A stretch of DNA of 64,000 nt from Clostridiales bacterium. GTDB lineage: Bacteria; Bacillota; Clostridia; UBA1381. Position 1 is the first letter of the stretch, and every line of letters begins with the position of its first letter. Below the pieces are notes generated by a model. The model was not told the origin of the DNA. It did not search any database and saw only the letters and a program-made list of their open reading frames with translations. This document shows positions 1 through 8,908 of this stretch, piece by piece. The stretch is from positions 26,504 to 90,503 of the forward strand of contig JAQXZB010000017.1 of the NCBI GenBank assembly GCA_029226975.1, written 5' to 3'. A program made the position numbers and the translations under genes.

Positions 1-481
1 CAACAACAATCTTGGGCACCTTTGCAACAACGGCGGGAATACCCAGCATACACAGCACTGACGGGAACGAGCCCTTGCCGTGGGGAACATACAGACACAC
101 GTCAACTATAGGCGTGGTCTTTTCGCCGACCATCAGTCCGTCGTCAACCATGGTAAACCACATCTCCTCGGGGAGCTGCTTTTCATGGAAATCATAAATA
201 TTTTTGTAGGCGTACTCAATCGCCTCGCGGGTTTCCTTATCAAGTCTGTTATAGCCCGCCTCAATCTCCTCGGGCGTAACCTTCATATTCTCGCGGGTAA
301 GCTGCACCCTGTCAAACTTGGCGGTATATTCCAAAACCGCCTCATCGCCGCGGGCTTTGACATCGTCCGAAACCTCCTTTGCAATCTTCATCTGCTCGGT
401 AATGTCAAGCTCCGCACGCTTCATAATGAAGTCATACTGCTCCTTTGTCATTTCATTTAGCTTGTATATGCTCGGATTCAT
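1..481 (-). CDS. hisD: Histidinol dehydrogenase family protein, cut by the window edge
   Basis: Only the first 160 residues are present; the gene runs off the left edge. The translation begins MNPSIYKLNEMTKEQYDFIM and contains the HisD-family stretch VCLYVPHGKGSFPSVL near residues 129-144, equivalent to the usual LYVPGG...PSS region of the NAD-binding half. HisD oxidises L-histidinol to L-histidine through the aldehyde in two NAD-dependent steps. The ATG at 481 follows an AAAGGAA ribosome site, and the gene begins 18 bp after the dnaJ stop on the same strand, so it is probably read from the heat-shock operon. No other his gene is visible. The glycine-rich motif departs from the common form (PHGKG for PGGxA), so it could be a HisD paralogue with another alcohol substrate. 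Confidence 0.8.
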   Translation of the reverse strand, partial: MNPSIYKLNEMTKEQYDFIMKRAELDITEQMKIAKEVSDDVKARGDEAVLEYTAKFDRVQLTRENMKVTPEEIEAGYNRLDKETREAIEYAYKNIYDFHEKQLPEEMWFTMVDDGLMVGEKTTPIVDVCLYVPHGKGSFPSVLCMLGIPAVVAKVPKIVV

Positions 482-499
482 AACCTAAATTCCTTTCCG

Positions 500-1621
500 T
501 TAATTAAAAAGCTGCTTTAATTTATCCATAAAAGTCGGCCTTTTTTTATAATATTTATCATCATCCAGCTCTCGAACGAGCTCCTTTTGTCTTGGGGAGA
601 GATTTTTGGGTATCTCCACCTCAATCGTAACATACTGATCGCCTCTGCCACTGCCTCTCAGATACGGTATTCCCTTGCCTCTTAACCTAAAGCGCGTTCC
701 CGACTGAGTTCCCTCCGGAATGTCATATTCCACCGGACCGTCAAGAGTCGGTACCTTAAGCGTTGCGCCCAAAATAGCCTGAGTTACCGTAATGGGCATG
801 GTCATAACAATATCGTTTTCCATGCGCTTGAAAAATTCATGGGGTCTTACCCTTACCGTTACGAGAAGATCGCCGTTGGGTGCGCCGGGTTCTCCCGCTT
901 CGCCCTTGCCGGAAAGCTGCATTGTCTGCGAATCATCAATTCCCGCAGGAATTGTAATCTCAATCTTGCTTTCCTTTCTGACCTTGCCCGTTCCGCGGCA
1001 TTCACGGCATGGCTCCTTTATAATCTTGCCCTTTCCCCTGCATTCGGGACAGGTTGTAACATTTGCCACAACGCCGAAGGGGGTTCTTTGCTGTACCTTT
1101 ATCTGCCCCGAGCCGCCGCATCTTGAACAGGTCTGGGGCTGTGTGCCCGCCTTTGCGCCGCTGCCGCCGCAGGCATGACATTTCTCCTGCTTGGTTACAT
1201 TTATTGTCTTTGTTGTGCCAAATGCCGCTTCCTCAAAGGAAATATCGATAACCTGGCGTACATCACTGCCTCGCTTTGGTCCTCTGCGGCGTCCGCCGCC
1301 AAATCCTCCGAAGCCGCCGCCGAATATATCGCTGAATATATCGCCGAAATCAAAATCACCGGTAAAACCACCGCCGCCGGCTCCGAAGTTGGGATCTACG
1401 CCTGCATGACCGTACTGGTCATAGCGCGCCTTTTTATCCGCATCCGAAAGCACGCTGTATGCCTCGTTTACTTCCTTGAATTTTTCCTCGGCTTCCTTAT
1501 CTCCCGGATTTAAGTCGGGGTGGTATTTTTTTGCCACCTTTCGGTACGCTTTTTTTATCTCCGCGTCCGAAGCCCCCTTACTTACTCCGAGTACCTCGTA
1601 ATAATCACGTTTATCCGCCAC
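500..1621 (-). CDS. dnaJ: Chaperone protein DnaJ
   Basis: DnaJ stimulates the DnaK ATPase and delivers unfolded clients in the cytoplasm. The J domain occupies about residues 4-70 with the HPD tripeptide near 34-36. A Gly/Phe-rich linker follows, then four CxxCxGxG zinc motifs ([32 protein letters not shown], about 148-215) and the substrate-binding C-terminal domains. The open frame extends to a GTG at 1630. I prefer the GTG at 1621, because it gives the family-typical N-terminus [13 protein letters not shown] and sits about 4 bp after AGGTGAG. It is the last chaperone gene of hrcA-grpE-dnaK-dnaJ and is separated from dnaK by a stem-loop. Confidence 0.96.
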   Translation of the reverse strand: MADKRDYYEVLGVSKGASDAEIKKAYRKVAKKYHPDLNPGDKEAEEKFKEVNEAYSVLSDADKKARYDQYGHAGVDPNFGAGGGGFTGDFDFGDIFSDIFGGGFGGFGGGRRRGPKRGSDVRQVIDISFEEAAFGTTKTINVTKQEKCHACGGSGAKAGTQPQTCSRCGGSGQIKVQQRTPFGVVANVTTCPECRGKGKIIKEPCRECRGTGKVRKESKIEITIPAGIDDSQTMQLSGKGEAGEPGAPNGDLLVTVRVRPHEFFKRMENDIVMTMPITVTQAILGATLKVPTLDGPVEYDIPEGTQSGTRFRLRGKGIPYLRGSGRGDQYVTIEVEIPKNLSPRQKELVRELDDDKYYKKRPTFMDKLKQLFN

Positions 1622-1689
1622 TTTACTCACCTACCTGCTATATTATAAACCATTTTTTCCCTTTTGTAAATAGCTAAAATCCCCAAAAA

Positions 1690-1731
1690 GGGCTGTTGCG
1701 CAAAAAACATTGATTTTTTGCGCACAGTCCC
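1690..1731 (-). terminator. Stem-loop between dnaK and dnaJ
   Basis: An imperfect inverted repeat of about 18 bp per arm: on the minus strand GGGACTGTGCGCAAAAAA pairs with TTTTTTGCGCAACAGCCC, with one bulge. A short T run (CTTTTTGG) follows. It lies in the 109-bp gap between dnaK and dnaJ. It could be a partial terminator or an mRNA-processing and stability element that lowers dnaJ relative to dnaK; the sequence does not decide. Confidence 0.6.
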
Positions 1732-1739
1732 CTTTGATT

Positions 1740-3596
1740 TTAGTTGTTTTTATCGTCGTCTACCTCGCGGTAATCAGCCTCATAAACGTTGTCGCCGCTT
1801 TGAGCACCGCCGTTTTGCGCACCGCCTGCAGCCGCATTGGGGTCAAAGCCCTGTGCTCCGCCCGGATTTGCCTGCTGATAAATCTTTTCCGATACAGAGA
1901 AGAACTTCTGCTGCAAAGCCTCCGAAGCCGCCTTGATGGCTGCGGTATCCGTACCCTCCAAAGCCTTCTTAACATTGTCTATTTCAGCCTGAACAGCGTC
2001 CTTATCAGCCTGGTCAAGCTTGTCGCCGACCTCCTTTAGGGTCTTTTCCGACTGGTAAACCATGGACTCGGCGTTGTTTCTGGTGTCAACCTCTTCCTTA
2101 CGCTTCTTATCCTCTTCAGCATACTTTTCAGCCTCTTTAACGGCTCTGTCAATATCCTCATCGCTTAGGTTTGTCGAAGCGGTTATGGTAATCTTCTGCT
2201 CGTTGCCTGTGCCTAAATCCTTTGCCGAAACGTTTACGATACCGTTTGCGTCAATATCAAAGGTAACCTCAATCTGAGGAACTCCTCGAGGAGCCGGAGC
2301 AATACCGGTAAGATTGAAGCGTCCCAAGGTCTTGTTGTACTGCGCCATTTCTCTTTCGCCCTGCAAAACGTGCACCTCAACCGAGGTCTGACCGTCCGCC
2401 GCTGTGGAGAATATCTGCGACTTGTTTGTGGGAACTGTGGTATTTCTTTCAATAAGCTTTGTAAATACGCCGCCCATTGTTTCGATACCCAGTGACAGCG
2501 GAGTAACGTCAAGCAGAAGCACACCGGTTTCCTCACCGCTTAATACACCTGCCTGTCTTGCAGCACCTACCGCTACGCACTCGTCGGGGTTAATGCCCTT
2601 GTGAGGCTCCTTGTTCATTTCCTTCTTAACAGCCTCCTGAACAGCCGGTATTCTCGAAGAACCGCCTACCAAAAGCACCTCGTCAATGCTTGACGCGCTT
2701 ACGTCCGCATCTCTCATTGCATTTCTTATGCAGGTAAGTGTTCTGTCAACCAAATCAGCCGTAAGCTCATCAAACTTAGCCTTTGTGATTGTAATATCCA
2801 TGTGCTTGGGGCCTGTGGCGTCTGCTGTGATAAAGGGCAGATTTACGTTTGAGGTTGTGGTTGTCGAAAGCTCAATCTTTGACTTCTCGGCAGCCTCCTT
2901 AAGTCTTTGCATTGCCATCTTGTCGGCAGACAAATCAACGCCCTGTTCTCTCTTAAACTCGCTTACAAGATAATCTATAATTCTTTGGTCAAAATCGTCA
3001 CCGCCCAGATGAGTATCTCCGTTTGTGGAAAGCACCTCAAACACGCCGTCGCCGATTTCAAGGATTGATACATCGAAGGTACCGCCGCCCAAGTCATATA
3101 CCATGATCGTCTGATCCTTGTCGCTCATGCCGTAAGCAAGCGCCGCAGCCGTAGGCTCGTTTATAATTCTCTGAACGTCCAAGCCCGCAATTTTTCCCGC
3201 GTCCTTTGTAGCCTGACGCTGTGAGTCGTTAAAGTATGCCGGAACGGTGATAACCGCCTGGGTAACCGGCTCGCCCAAATATGCCTCCGCATCGGCTTTT
3301 AGCTTTGACAAAATCATTGCCGAAATTTCCTGGGGCGTGTAAGCCTTGCCGTCAATCGTCACCTTTTCGGCAGTACCCATCTTTCTCTTTATCGACATGA
3401 TGGTTCTGTCGGCATTTGTAACCGCCTGGCGCTTTGCAACCTGACCTACAATTCTCTCTCCGTCCTTCTGGAACGCTACAACCGACGGGGTTGTTCTTGC
3501 ACCCTCGGAATTGGTGATAACCGTTGGGTTACCGCCCTCCATAACCGCTACGCAGCTGTTTGTTGTACCTAAATCGATTCCTATTATCTTTCCCAT
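1740..3596 (-). CDS. dnaK: Molecular chaperone DnaK (Hsp70)
   Basis: This is a 618-residue Hsp70, a normal length for Firmicutes. The N-terminal actin-fold ATPase starts [20 protein letters not shown], with the second phosphate loop [14 protein letters not shown] near 165-178. The substrate-binding domain follows from about residue 370, and a Gly/Ala/Asn-rich tail ends in an acidic stretch, VDDDKNN. It binds exposed hydrophobic segments in an ATP cycle driven by DnaJ and GrpE. AAGGAGG precedes the ATG at good spacing. It lies 25 bp downstream of grpE in the CIRCE-controlled operon. Confidence 0.98.
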   Translation of the reverse strand: MGKIIGIDLGTTNSCVAVMEGGNPTVITNSEGARTTPSVVAFQKDGERIVGQVAKRQAVTNADRTIMSIKRKMGTAEKVTIDGKAYTPQEISAMILSKLKADAEAYLGEPVTQAVITVPAYFNDSQRQATKDAGKIAGLDVQRIINEPTAAALAYGMSDKDQTIMVYDLGGGTFDVSILEIGDGVFEVLSTNGDTHLGGDDFDQRIIDYLVSEFKREQGVDLSADKMAMQRLKEAAEKSKIELSTTTTSNVNLPFITADATGPKHMDITITKAKFDELTADLVDRTLTCIRNAMRDADVSASSIDEVLLVGGSSRIPAVQEAVKKEMNKEPHKGINPDECVAVGAARQAGVLSGEETGVLLLDVTPLSLGIETMGGVFTKLIERNTTVPTNKSQIFSTAADGQTSVEVHVLQGEREMAQYNKTLGRFNLTGIAPAPRGVPQIEVTFDIDANGIVNVSAKDLGTGNEQKITITASTNLSDEDIDRAVKEAEKYAEEDKKRKEEVDTRNNAESMVYQSEKTLKEVGDKLDQADKDAVQAEIDNVKKALEGTDTAAIKAASEALQQKFFSVSEKIYQQANPGGAQGFDPNAAAGGAQNGGAQSGDNVYEADYREVDDDKNN

Positions 3597-3621
3597 GATA
3601 AATTCCTCCTTAATTAAAACC

Positions 3622-4155
3622 TTAGTTTGCTACCTTTACCATACTGTGACGGACAACTCTGCTGTCCTTATATTTGTAACCCTTCATAAATTCCTCGACA
3701 ACCGTATTGTCATCTATCGAATCATCCTCCATATGCATTATTGCGTTATGGAAGTTGGGGTCAAACTGCTCTCCAACGGCTTCAATCGCCGTTACGCCGA
3801 GCTTTTCCAAAGACTCCCTGTACTGCTTCATAACCATCTCAACGCCCTCTTTGAATTTGAGCGCATCCTCCGAGGTTACCTGCGTTTGCAGGGCTCTTTC
3901 AAGATTATCTCCCACCGGGAGAATTGCCGAAACAACGTCTACCAAGGCATCGGTATACCTTGCATCCTTTTCCCTGGCGGAACGCTTGCGGAAATTATCG
4001 TATTCGGCGTACAGACGCATATATTTATCCGTCTGCTCCTGAAGCTTTTCCTCAAGCTCCTCCTCGCGGGATTTGGGAGCTTCCTCCTCCGTTTCCGGCT
4101 CGGCTTCCTGAGGCTTTTCTTCCTCTATCTCCTCTTTAATCTCCTTTTCACTCAT
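3622..4155 (-). CDS. grpE: Nucleotide exchange factor GrpE
   Basis: GrpE is the dimeric nucleotide exchange factor that releases ADP from DnaK. The first 45 or so residues are almost all Glu, Lys and Pro and predict a long coiled coil. The family core follows ([16 protein letters not shown] near 50-65). The C-terminal beta domain holds the [12 protein letters not shown] motif near 128-139. At 177 residues it is of usual size. It lies between hrcA (12-bp gap) and dnaK (25-bp gap). GGAGGGAAG precedes the ATG. Confidence 0.97.
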   Translation of the reverse strand: MSEKEIKEEIEEEKPQEAEPETEEEAPKSREEELEEKLQEQTDKYMRLYAEYDNFRKRSAREKDARYTDALVDVVSAILPVGDNLERALQTQVTSEDALKFKEGVEMVMKQYRESLEKLGVTAIEAVGEQFDPNFHNAIMHMEDDSIDDNTVVEEFMKGYKYKDSRVVRHSMVKVAN

Positions 4156-4167
4156 ATGCTTCCCTCC

Positions 4168-5202
4168 TTATTCACCTGTAATGTAAAATTTCAGGATTTT
4201 ATCTATTTCACTTGATATTAAATCAAGGCTTGCAAACACCTTTGAATAATTCATGCGCTTTGGCCCTATAACTCCGAGCCTGCCCATCGTTCGGTTGTTT
4301 ACGGAATAATCCACCGTTACAAGTGAGCAGTCCTTTAATATTTCCAGACCGTTCTCCTTGCCGATTTTGGCATTAACGCCGCTTCCCGCACCCGACGCCG
4401 CAAGCTTCTTTAGGTTTTCCTTATCCTCAAGGAACTCGAAAATCTCCCGCGCCTTGGAAACATCCGAATACTCCGGATATTTAAGGATAAGCTTTGCATT
4501 GTTAAGGTAAATATCCGCGCTGTCCATGGCAGATATTGTATCGTATACAAAGCTTATTATGTCAACAAGCGCCTGCGGCTCTATCGGCATGACCTCCAAA
4601 ACCGCTTTTTGAATTTGCATCACCTTTTCGCGGCTTATCTCCTCCGCCGTAAGTCCTGCAAGCTGATCGTTTAAAAGCCTTGTCAGCTCTAAACATTCCT
4701 GCGGATTTAAGTCCGTTCTCAGAATACAGCTTTTTGCCGTATGTGTCACAACAATCAGCATTACCTGAGAATGTTCCATGGGTATAAGCTCAAGCTTCCT
4801 TATCTTTGACAAAGGCTTGGGCGTTGTCACAAAGGACGCGTACTCGGTAAGCATGGATGTAAGCGCACCCGCTTTTCTTATGGTTTTTTCAAGCTGGCTC
4901 ACCCGCTCCTCCATTGCTTTTTGAAGCTCTACCACCGCCTCGACTCCAAGCTTATATCTTTGCATAAGCGAGTTTACATAAAATCTGTAGCCCTCATCGG
5001 AGGGTACCCGCCCCGCCGAGGTGTGGGGCTGAATAAGATAGCCCATTTCCTCAAGATCCGCCATTTCGTTTCTTATGGTGGCGCTTGACAGTCCGAGCTG
5101 CTCCTTTCTGGATATAACCCTTGAACCGACCGGCTCCGCCGTTGTGATGTATTCTTCGATGATTGCCTGAAGGATTTTGCGCTTTCTTTCACTCAAATCC
5201 AT
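4168..5202 (-). CDS. hrcA: Heat-inducible transcription repressor HrcA
   Basis: HrcA represses class I heat-shock genes by binding CIRCE and is kept active by GroEL. The 344-residue protein has the N-terminal winged helix (ERKRKILQAIIEEYI at the start, then SSATIRNEMADLEEMG near 39-54) and the GAF-like HrcA domain beyond about residue 100. It is the first gene of its own operon. A perfect CIRCE element and a sigma-A promoter lie directly upstream, so the operon is autoregulated. AGGTGAG precedes the ATG. Confidence 0.97.
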   Translation of the reverse strand: MDLSERKRKILQAIIEEYITTAEPVGSRVISRKEQLGLSSATIRNEMADLEEMGYLIQPHTSAGRVPSDEGYRFYVNSLMQRYKLGVEAVVELQKAMEERVSQLEKTIRKAGALTSMLTEYASFVTTPKPLSKIRKLELIPMEHSQVMLIVVTHTAKSCILRTDLNPQECLELTRLLNDQLAGLTAEEISREKVMQIQKAVLEVMPIEPQALVDIISFVYDTISAMDSADIYLNNAKLILKYPEYSDVSKAREIFEFLEDKENLKKLAASGAGSGVNAKIGKENGLEILKDCSLVTVDYSVNNRTMGRLGVIGPKRMNYSKVFASLDLISSEIDKILKFYITGE

Positions 5203-5252
5203 TTTACACTCACCTCATCTCTGCCCTGTATATCATATCCTTCACAGGATTG

Positions 5253-5279
5253 TTAGCACTCAATATAAAGGAGTGCTAA
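5253..5279 (-). promoter_or_regulatory. CIRCE operator
   Basis: This is an exact match to the CIRCE consensus, TTAGCACTC, nine bases, GAGTGCTAA. It lies between the hrcA promoter and start codon, about 50 bp upstream of the ATG, so bound HrcA would block transcription initiation or escape. Confidence 0.98.
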
Positions 5280-5292
5280 CAATTACAATAAT

Positions 5293-5321
5293 AAGATACC
5301 ACTATTATCTCCAAATGTCAA
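5293..5321 (-). promoter_or_regulatory. Sigma-A promoter of the hrcA operon
   Basis: On the minus strand TTGACA (5316-5321) is followed after 17 bp by TATCTT (5293-5298). CIRCE begins 14 bp downstream of the -10, around the expected transcription start. Confidence 0.88.
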
Positions 5322-5362
5322 GGGAATTTCTGAGATTTAATAAATTATTCACAATTCTTTAC

Positions 5363-6562
5363 TTATTTATTCAAAATCTCTATCGCTTTTTGCAGTTGAG
5401 TATCCTTATCCCGTTCCACCTGCGAAGCGTACATATTCTTATATTCCTCCGGCATTGCCACCTCAATATCCGGCTCAATGCCCGTACCGTGTATGCATAC
5501 GCCGTTTGGCGAAAAATACCGCGCAATGGTCACAGACATTCCCGATCCGTCCGAGAAGGGTATTACCGACTGAACAACACCCTTGCCATAGCTCTTTTCG
5601 CCTATTACCTGCGCCTTTTTATAGTCCTTGAGCGCGCCGGTAAGCACCTCGGAAGCGCTTGCGCTGTTTTCATTTATCAAAACCGCCATGGGTATGCCCA
5701 GCTCCTCGGCGTCCGATTTATAATCCTCTCTTGATCCGTCCTTGTATTCCATATAGGTTATTATGCCCTCCGGCAAAAGCATATCCGCAATGGAGCATAC
5801 CACATCGAGGGAGCCGCCGGGGTTATCTCTTAGGTCAATAATCATCTTTTCCATACCCTCGCCCCGGAGCTTTTCCACATTCTCCTTAAACTCCGTATAA
5901 GTATCAATATCGTTATCCTCATCTGCGCTGTTAAAGGCTGAAATTCTTACATAACCGATATTTCCGTCAAGCATCTGCGCCTTTACGGAATTTGTGGTTA
6001 CGCGCCGTCTTTCGACTGTTTTATCAAAGCTTTCACCGTCTCTTTTAAAGCTTATTGTTACGGTCGTTCCCTCTTCGCCGGTTCGGATTTTTGAAACCGC
6101 CTCGTCAAGCTGATCCCCCACAAATGGCTCGCCCTCCACCGCGGTTATTATATCGCCGGGCAGTATTCCCGCTTCAAAGGAGCTGCTACCCTCATAGGTC
6201 GAAACAATTACCAGCTCATCCTCGTCCGTTACGGAAATCACCGCTCCGATGCCCACATAGCTTTCCTCCAAGCTGTCGGTATACTGCGAAAAGGTCTTTG
6301 GGTCGTAATAATGGGTATACGGCTCGTCAAGACCCTCCACATAGCCCATTACAGCCATTTCACTCATCTGCTCCTTGTCGTAGTCATATATATAATTGGA
6401 ATCAAGACAGGCGTTTATCATATTAAGCTTTGATTCAAGCTTCTTTGTCGTGTTGATATCCGCAATGTGCATAAATGCAATATCCTTGGCAATGCTTGTT
6501 GCAAGCGCTGTCACCACCGCCGTAACAACCACACATAAAACCGTTTTCTTTTTACCAGTCAT
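5363..6562 (-). CDS. S41 family C-terminal processing peptidase with PDZ domain
   Basis: This is a CtpA/CtpB-type serine protease of 399 residues. One N-terminal membrane segment (about 7-27) anchors it with the rest outside the cell. A PDZ domain covers about 100-175 (GIGAVI...GILPGDIITAVEG). The S41 protease domain follows with RDNPGGSL near 245-252. The Ser/Lys dyad is visible: NSASASE with Ser302 as nucleophile and SYGKGVVQ with Lys327 as base. Such enzymes trim or degrade proteins from the C-terminus at the envelope; the substrate cannot be read from sequence. Its stop lies 42 bp from the hrcA -35 box on the same strand. AAGGAGC precedes the ATG. Confidence 0.93.
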   Translation of the reverse strand: MTGKKKTVLCVVVTAVVTALATSIAKDIAFMHIADINTTKKLESKLNMINACLDSNYIYDYDKEQMSEMAVMGYVEGLDEPYTHYYDPKTFSQYTDSLEESYVGIGAVISVTDEDELVIVSTYEGSSSFEAGILPGDIITAVEGEPFVGDQLDEAVSKIRTGEEGTTVTISFKRDGESFDKTVERRRVTTNSVKAQMLDGNIGYVRISAFNSADEDNDIDTYTEFKENVEKLRGEGMEKMIIDLRDNPGGSLDVVCSIADMLLPEGIITYMEYKDGSREDYKSDAEELGIPMAVLINENSASASEVLTGALKDYKKAQVIGEKSYGKGVVQSVIPFSDGSGMSVTIARYFSPNGVCIHGTGIEPDIEVAMPEEYKNMYASQVERDKDTQLQKAIEILNK

Positions 6563-6582
6563 TTTAATTGCTCCTTTGAAAA

Positions 6583-6604
6583 AAGGAGTGTAAACACACT
6601 CCTT
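6583..6604 (-). terminator. Hairpin between the PucR-type gene and the S41 protease gene
   Basis: A perfect 9-bp stem AAGGAGTGT / ACACTCCTT with a 4-base loop, read on the minus strand into TTTTTTC. It lies 50-70 bp after the stop of the upstream regulator gene and 20 bp before the S41 start. It fits an intrinsic terminator of the upstream gene, although a possible S41 promoter (6619-6647) lies upstream of it and would place it in the S41 leader. Confidence 0.65.
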
Positions 6605-6618
6605 AATTTTTCATTTAT

Positions 6619-6647
6619 ATTAGAATATGCCGATTTGATATATACAA
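6619..6647 (-). promoter_or_regulatory. Possible promoter of the S41 protease gene
   Basis: On the minus strand TTGTAT (6642-6647), 17 bp, TCTAAT (6619-6624). The predicted start lies just upstream of the 6583-6604 hairpin. It overlaps the end of the upstream gene by a few bases. Confidence 0.5.
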
Positions 6648-6651
6648 TTCC

Positions 6652-7737
6652 TCATATTTTAAGCGGGTTGGACATAAGATACTTATGCACCATCATCGCT
6701 ACCTTGAATACTATTGCCTGGTCAAACTTCCTAAGGTCAAGACCCGTAAGCTTGTAAATCTTCTCCAGTCTGTATACAAGAGTATTTCTGTGAACGAACA
6801 GTTGTCTGGAGGTTTCCGAAACATTCAGGTCGTTTTCAAAGAACTTGTTAATGGTAAGAATTGTTTCATCGTCTAAGGATGCGATGTTTCCTTTCTTAAA
6901 CACTTCGTTTAAGAACAGCTCGCACAGCTTTATGGGCAGCTGATAAATAAGTCTGCCGATGCCTAAGCTGTCATAATTTAAGATATACTTCTCCTCGTCG
7001 AATACCTTGCCCACCTCTAAGGCAATCTGAGCCTCCTTGTAGGAATTGTTAAGCTCGTCTATATTGTTTGCAACGGTGCTTAAGCCCACAAGTACGGGAA
7101 GCATGGTTTCCGAGTTGATTGTATCCAAAATAGACTGCGCCATATCCTCCAGCTCCTGAGAGGTCGCGGGGCCCTTAAGCTCCTTGATAAGTACGATATT
7201 ATTCGCGTCTATGTTTATGACAAAATCCTTCTCCTTGTCGGGGAACATATTTCTTATGACCTCATAAATGCCGGGCTCATTGTTATCCTGGATTTTTATA
7301 TAAAATACAGCCCTGGGTATATCTATATCAACGTGAAGCTCTCTTGCCTTTTGATGTATATCAAATGCCAAAAGATTATCCATGATAATATTTTGCATAA
7401 AGTTTGTCTTATCATATTTTTCATCGTAATAGTGTCTTACATTATTCGCCGCTACCGCAATGGCGTTGCAGCAATATTTTGAAATCTCGTCCGTTCCCTC
7501 CACATACACAATATACTCGGTATACGGCTTATTGGACATGACTCTCATGGTATATCCGTCCTTATAAAGAAGTCTGTCGCTGTTTACTGCCGAATAAACA
7601 AGGTTTTCCATAGTTTCCGCCGACGGCTCTGTTCCCGTATACGCAAGCACAAGCCCGTGTGAGTCGGCAATTCCGAAACGCTTCGGAAATACATCGGCCA
7701 TTTGTGTCACAATGTCCTGAAATGCTTTACTTATCAT
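6652..7737 (-). CDS. PucR/CdaR-type transcriptional regulator
   Basis: A 361-residue cytoplasmic regulator. The N-terminal 130 residues resemble the putative sugar-diacid recognition domain of CdaR (QMADVFPKRFGIADSHGLV...). A central GGDEF-like region follows, and the C-terminus carries the PucR helix-turn-helix, FFENDLNVSETSRQLFVHRN...YRLEKIYKLTGLDLR. CdaR proteins control uptake and use of sugar acids such as glucarate and galactarate; the ligand here is unknown. The frame is open to 7758, but the ATG at 7737 has GGAGGGAAAGGAA directly upstream and is the better start. It has its own promoter and a hairpin in its leader. Confidence 0.85.
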   Translation of the reverse strand: MISKAFQDIVTQMADVFPKRFGIADSHGLVLAYTGTEPSAETMENLVYSAVNSDRLLYKDGYTMRVMSNKPYTEYIVYVEGTDEISKYCCNAIAVAANNVRHYYDEKYDKTNFMQNIIMDNLLAFDIHQKARELHVDIDIPRAVFYIKIQDNNEPGIYEVIRNMFPDKEKDFVINIDANNIVLIKELKGPATSQELEDMAQSILDTINSETMLPVLVGLSTVANNIDELNNSYKEAQIALEVGKVFDEEKYILNYDSLGIGRLIYQLPIKLCELFLNEVFKKGNIASLDDETILTINKFFENDLNVSETSRQLFVHRNTLVYRLEKIYKLTGLDLRKFDQAIVFKVAMMVHKYLMSNPLKI

Positions 7738-7778
7738 TTCCTTTCCCTCCACATACAAATTATTTTCACGCTGATACT

Positions 7779-7810
7779 ATCGGACAAGTCCCGGTCGGCT
7801 CTTATCCGAT
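7779..7810 (-). promoter_or_regulatory. Leader hairpin before the PucR-type gene
   Basis: On the minus strand AUCGGAUAAG pairs with CUUGUCCGAU over 10 bp with one G-U pair, enclosing a 12-base loop. It lies between the promoter and the ribosome site, about 40 bp before the ATG. There is no T run, so it is a leader structure rather than a terminator. No known riboswitch is recognised. Confidence 0.5.
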
Positions 7811-7841
7811 TACATTATAATATCATACAATACATACTATA

Positions 7842-7870
7842 ATTATACACCAAATTCCGTACAATTTCAA
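7842..7870 (-). promoter_or_regulatory. Promoter of the PucR-type gene
   Basis: TTGAAA (7865-7870), 17 bp, perfect TATAAT (7842-7847) on the minus strand, giving a leader of about 95 nt. Confidence 0.8.
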
Positions 7871-7928
7871 CTGTTATTCTTCATTTTTTTTGAAAATCTT
7901 TCAATTTGCCGTTTTTGTGACAAAATAT

Positions 7929-7966
7929 TATGCAATTTTCACAATAATAATGCAATTTTTACCAAA
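7929..7966. repeat. Tandem direct repeat, 20-bp period
   Basis: TATGCAATTTTC at 7929 and AATGCAATTTTT at 7949 are spaced exactly 20 bp. They lie between the araC-type gene stop and the PucR-type promoter, about 60 bp upstream of its -35. Two-turn spacing is typical of AraC-family operators. It is only loosely like the five-promoter element elsewhere in the window. Confidence 0.45.
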
Positions 7967-7985
7967 GAACACAGCCCCAAACCCG

Positions 7986-8792
7986 TTATTTTCCGCCGCC
8001 GTAAAGCCTTGAATACTTCTGCGGAGCAATTCCCTTGTACTTTTTAAACACCGCCGAGAAATAATTGCTGTCCCCAAATCCGCACATAAGCGCCGCGTCC
8101 GTCACCCTCATATCGGTATTTTCCAAAAGACGTGCCGCACGGCGTATTCTTACGCTTCGTATGTATTCGTTAATCCCCACTCCGAAATGCGCCTTAAAGC
8201 TGCGCGATAAATGGCTCTTGCTTATAAAGAATTTCTCCGACAACTCCGAAAGGGAAATATCCTGCGCATAGTTTCTTCGTATATACTCCGCAACCGCCCT
8301 CATCGTTTCGCCCCCGGTCTGTGAATTGTTTTTCTTCATGTACCTGTTAAGGCATACAATAAGCTCCGAAATATACAGCTTGAGCATAGTTTCCCTGTAT
8401 GCTCCCGCTCCCTCGTATTCTTCCCTTAGCAGATGCAGTATTTCCTCGGCGCGTCCCGAACCGGCTTTTGCCGTTTGTATATGGTTATATGCGCCCAGGG
8501 TGTCCAAAATCGGCAGTGCGCCCGCGTCAACGCTTTCATCATCAAAGCTTATGAGTATACGTTCGGTATTTAAACACTCCCTGCTGTCCGTACTGTGCCT
8601 TACGCCCTTGGGCACAAAAACAAAATCCCCTTCAAAAACGTCAAAGCTTCTGTCCTCTATATGGTATTGTGTGCTCCCGCCCAATAAATAATACAGCTCA
8701 TGCCTGTTATGATAATGCTGCACACAGCTTCTGCGGCGGTTTATCGTCTTATTATACGAATATAAATCCTTTTCATAAATATAAATCGCCAT
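7986..8792 (-). CDS. AraC-family transcriptional regulator
   Basis: A 268-residue one-component regulator. The N-terminal cupin-like sensor (YHNRHELYYLLGGSTQYHIEDRS..., with FVPKGVRH) fits a sugar-binding AraC arm. The C-terminal double helix-turn-helix is complete (DISLSELSEKFFISKSHLSRSFK ... TDAALMCGFGDSNYFSAVFKKYKG). The open frame extends upstream to 8849, but the promoter at 8808-8836 lies inside that extension. I therefore place the start at the ATG at 8792, preceded by AGGTGATTTT. It is divergent from the GH4 gene, which is probably its target. Confidence 0.9.
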   Translation of the reverse strand: MAIYIYEKDLYSYNKTINRRRSCVQHYHNRHELYYLLGGSTQYHIEDRSFDVFEGDFVFVPKGVRHSTDSRECLNTERILISFDDESVDAGALPILDTLGAYNHIQTAKAGSGRAEEILHLLREEYEGAGAYRETMLKLYISELIVCLNRYMKKNNSQTGGETMRAVAEYIRRNYAQDISLSELSEKFFISKSHLSRSFKAHFGVGINEYIRSVRIRRAARLLENTDMRVTDAALMCGFGDSNYFSAVFKKYKGIAPQKYSRLYGGGK

Positions 8793-8807
8793 AAAATCAC
8801 CTATATT

Positions 8808-8837
8808 ATTATATCTTTTTTTCTTGACAATATCAAG
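8808..8837 (-). promoter_or_regulatory. Promoter and overlapping palindrome of the araC-type gene
   Basis: TTGATA (8831-8836), 17 bp, perfect TATAAT (8808-8813) on the minus strand. The -35 lies inside an inverted repeat CTTGA-CAATA-TCAAG (8823-8837) that could be an autoregulatory site. Confidence 0.8.
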
Positions 8838-8867
8838 TCTTTTGCGCAAAAAAATAATAATTTACCT

Positions 8868-8908
8868 AAATTACGGCAAAATTTCAAAGGCGTTTAACAC
8901 CGTAATTT
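8868..8908. promoter_or_regulatory. Inverted repeat in the araC-type/GH4 divergent region
   Basis: Perfect 9-bp arms AAATTACGG (8868-8876) and CCGTAATTT (8900-8908) separated by 23 bp. The right arm abuts a TATAAT (8911-8916) that is the likely GH4 -10. No good -35 is seen, which fits an activator-dependent promoter. The repeat is a candidate operator for the adjacent AraC-type regulator. Confidence 0.55.

Noticed and set aside
8824..8852. Plus-strand TTGACA as -35 for the GH4 gene.
   Set aside because: No -10 at 16-18 bp, and it is part of the palindrome over the opposite-strand promoter.
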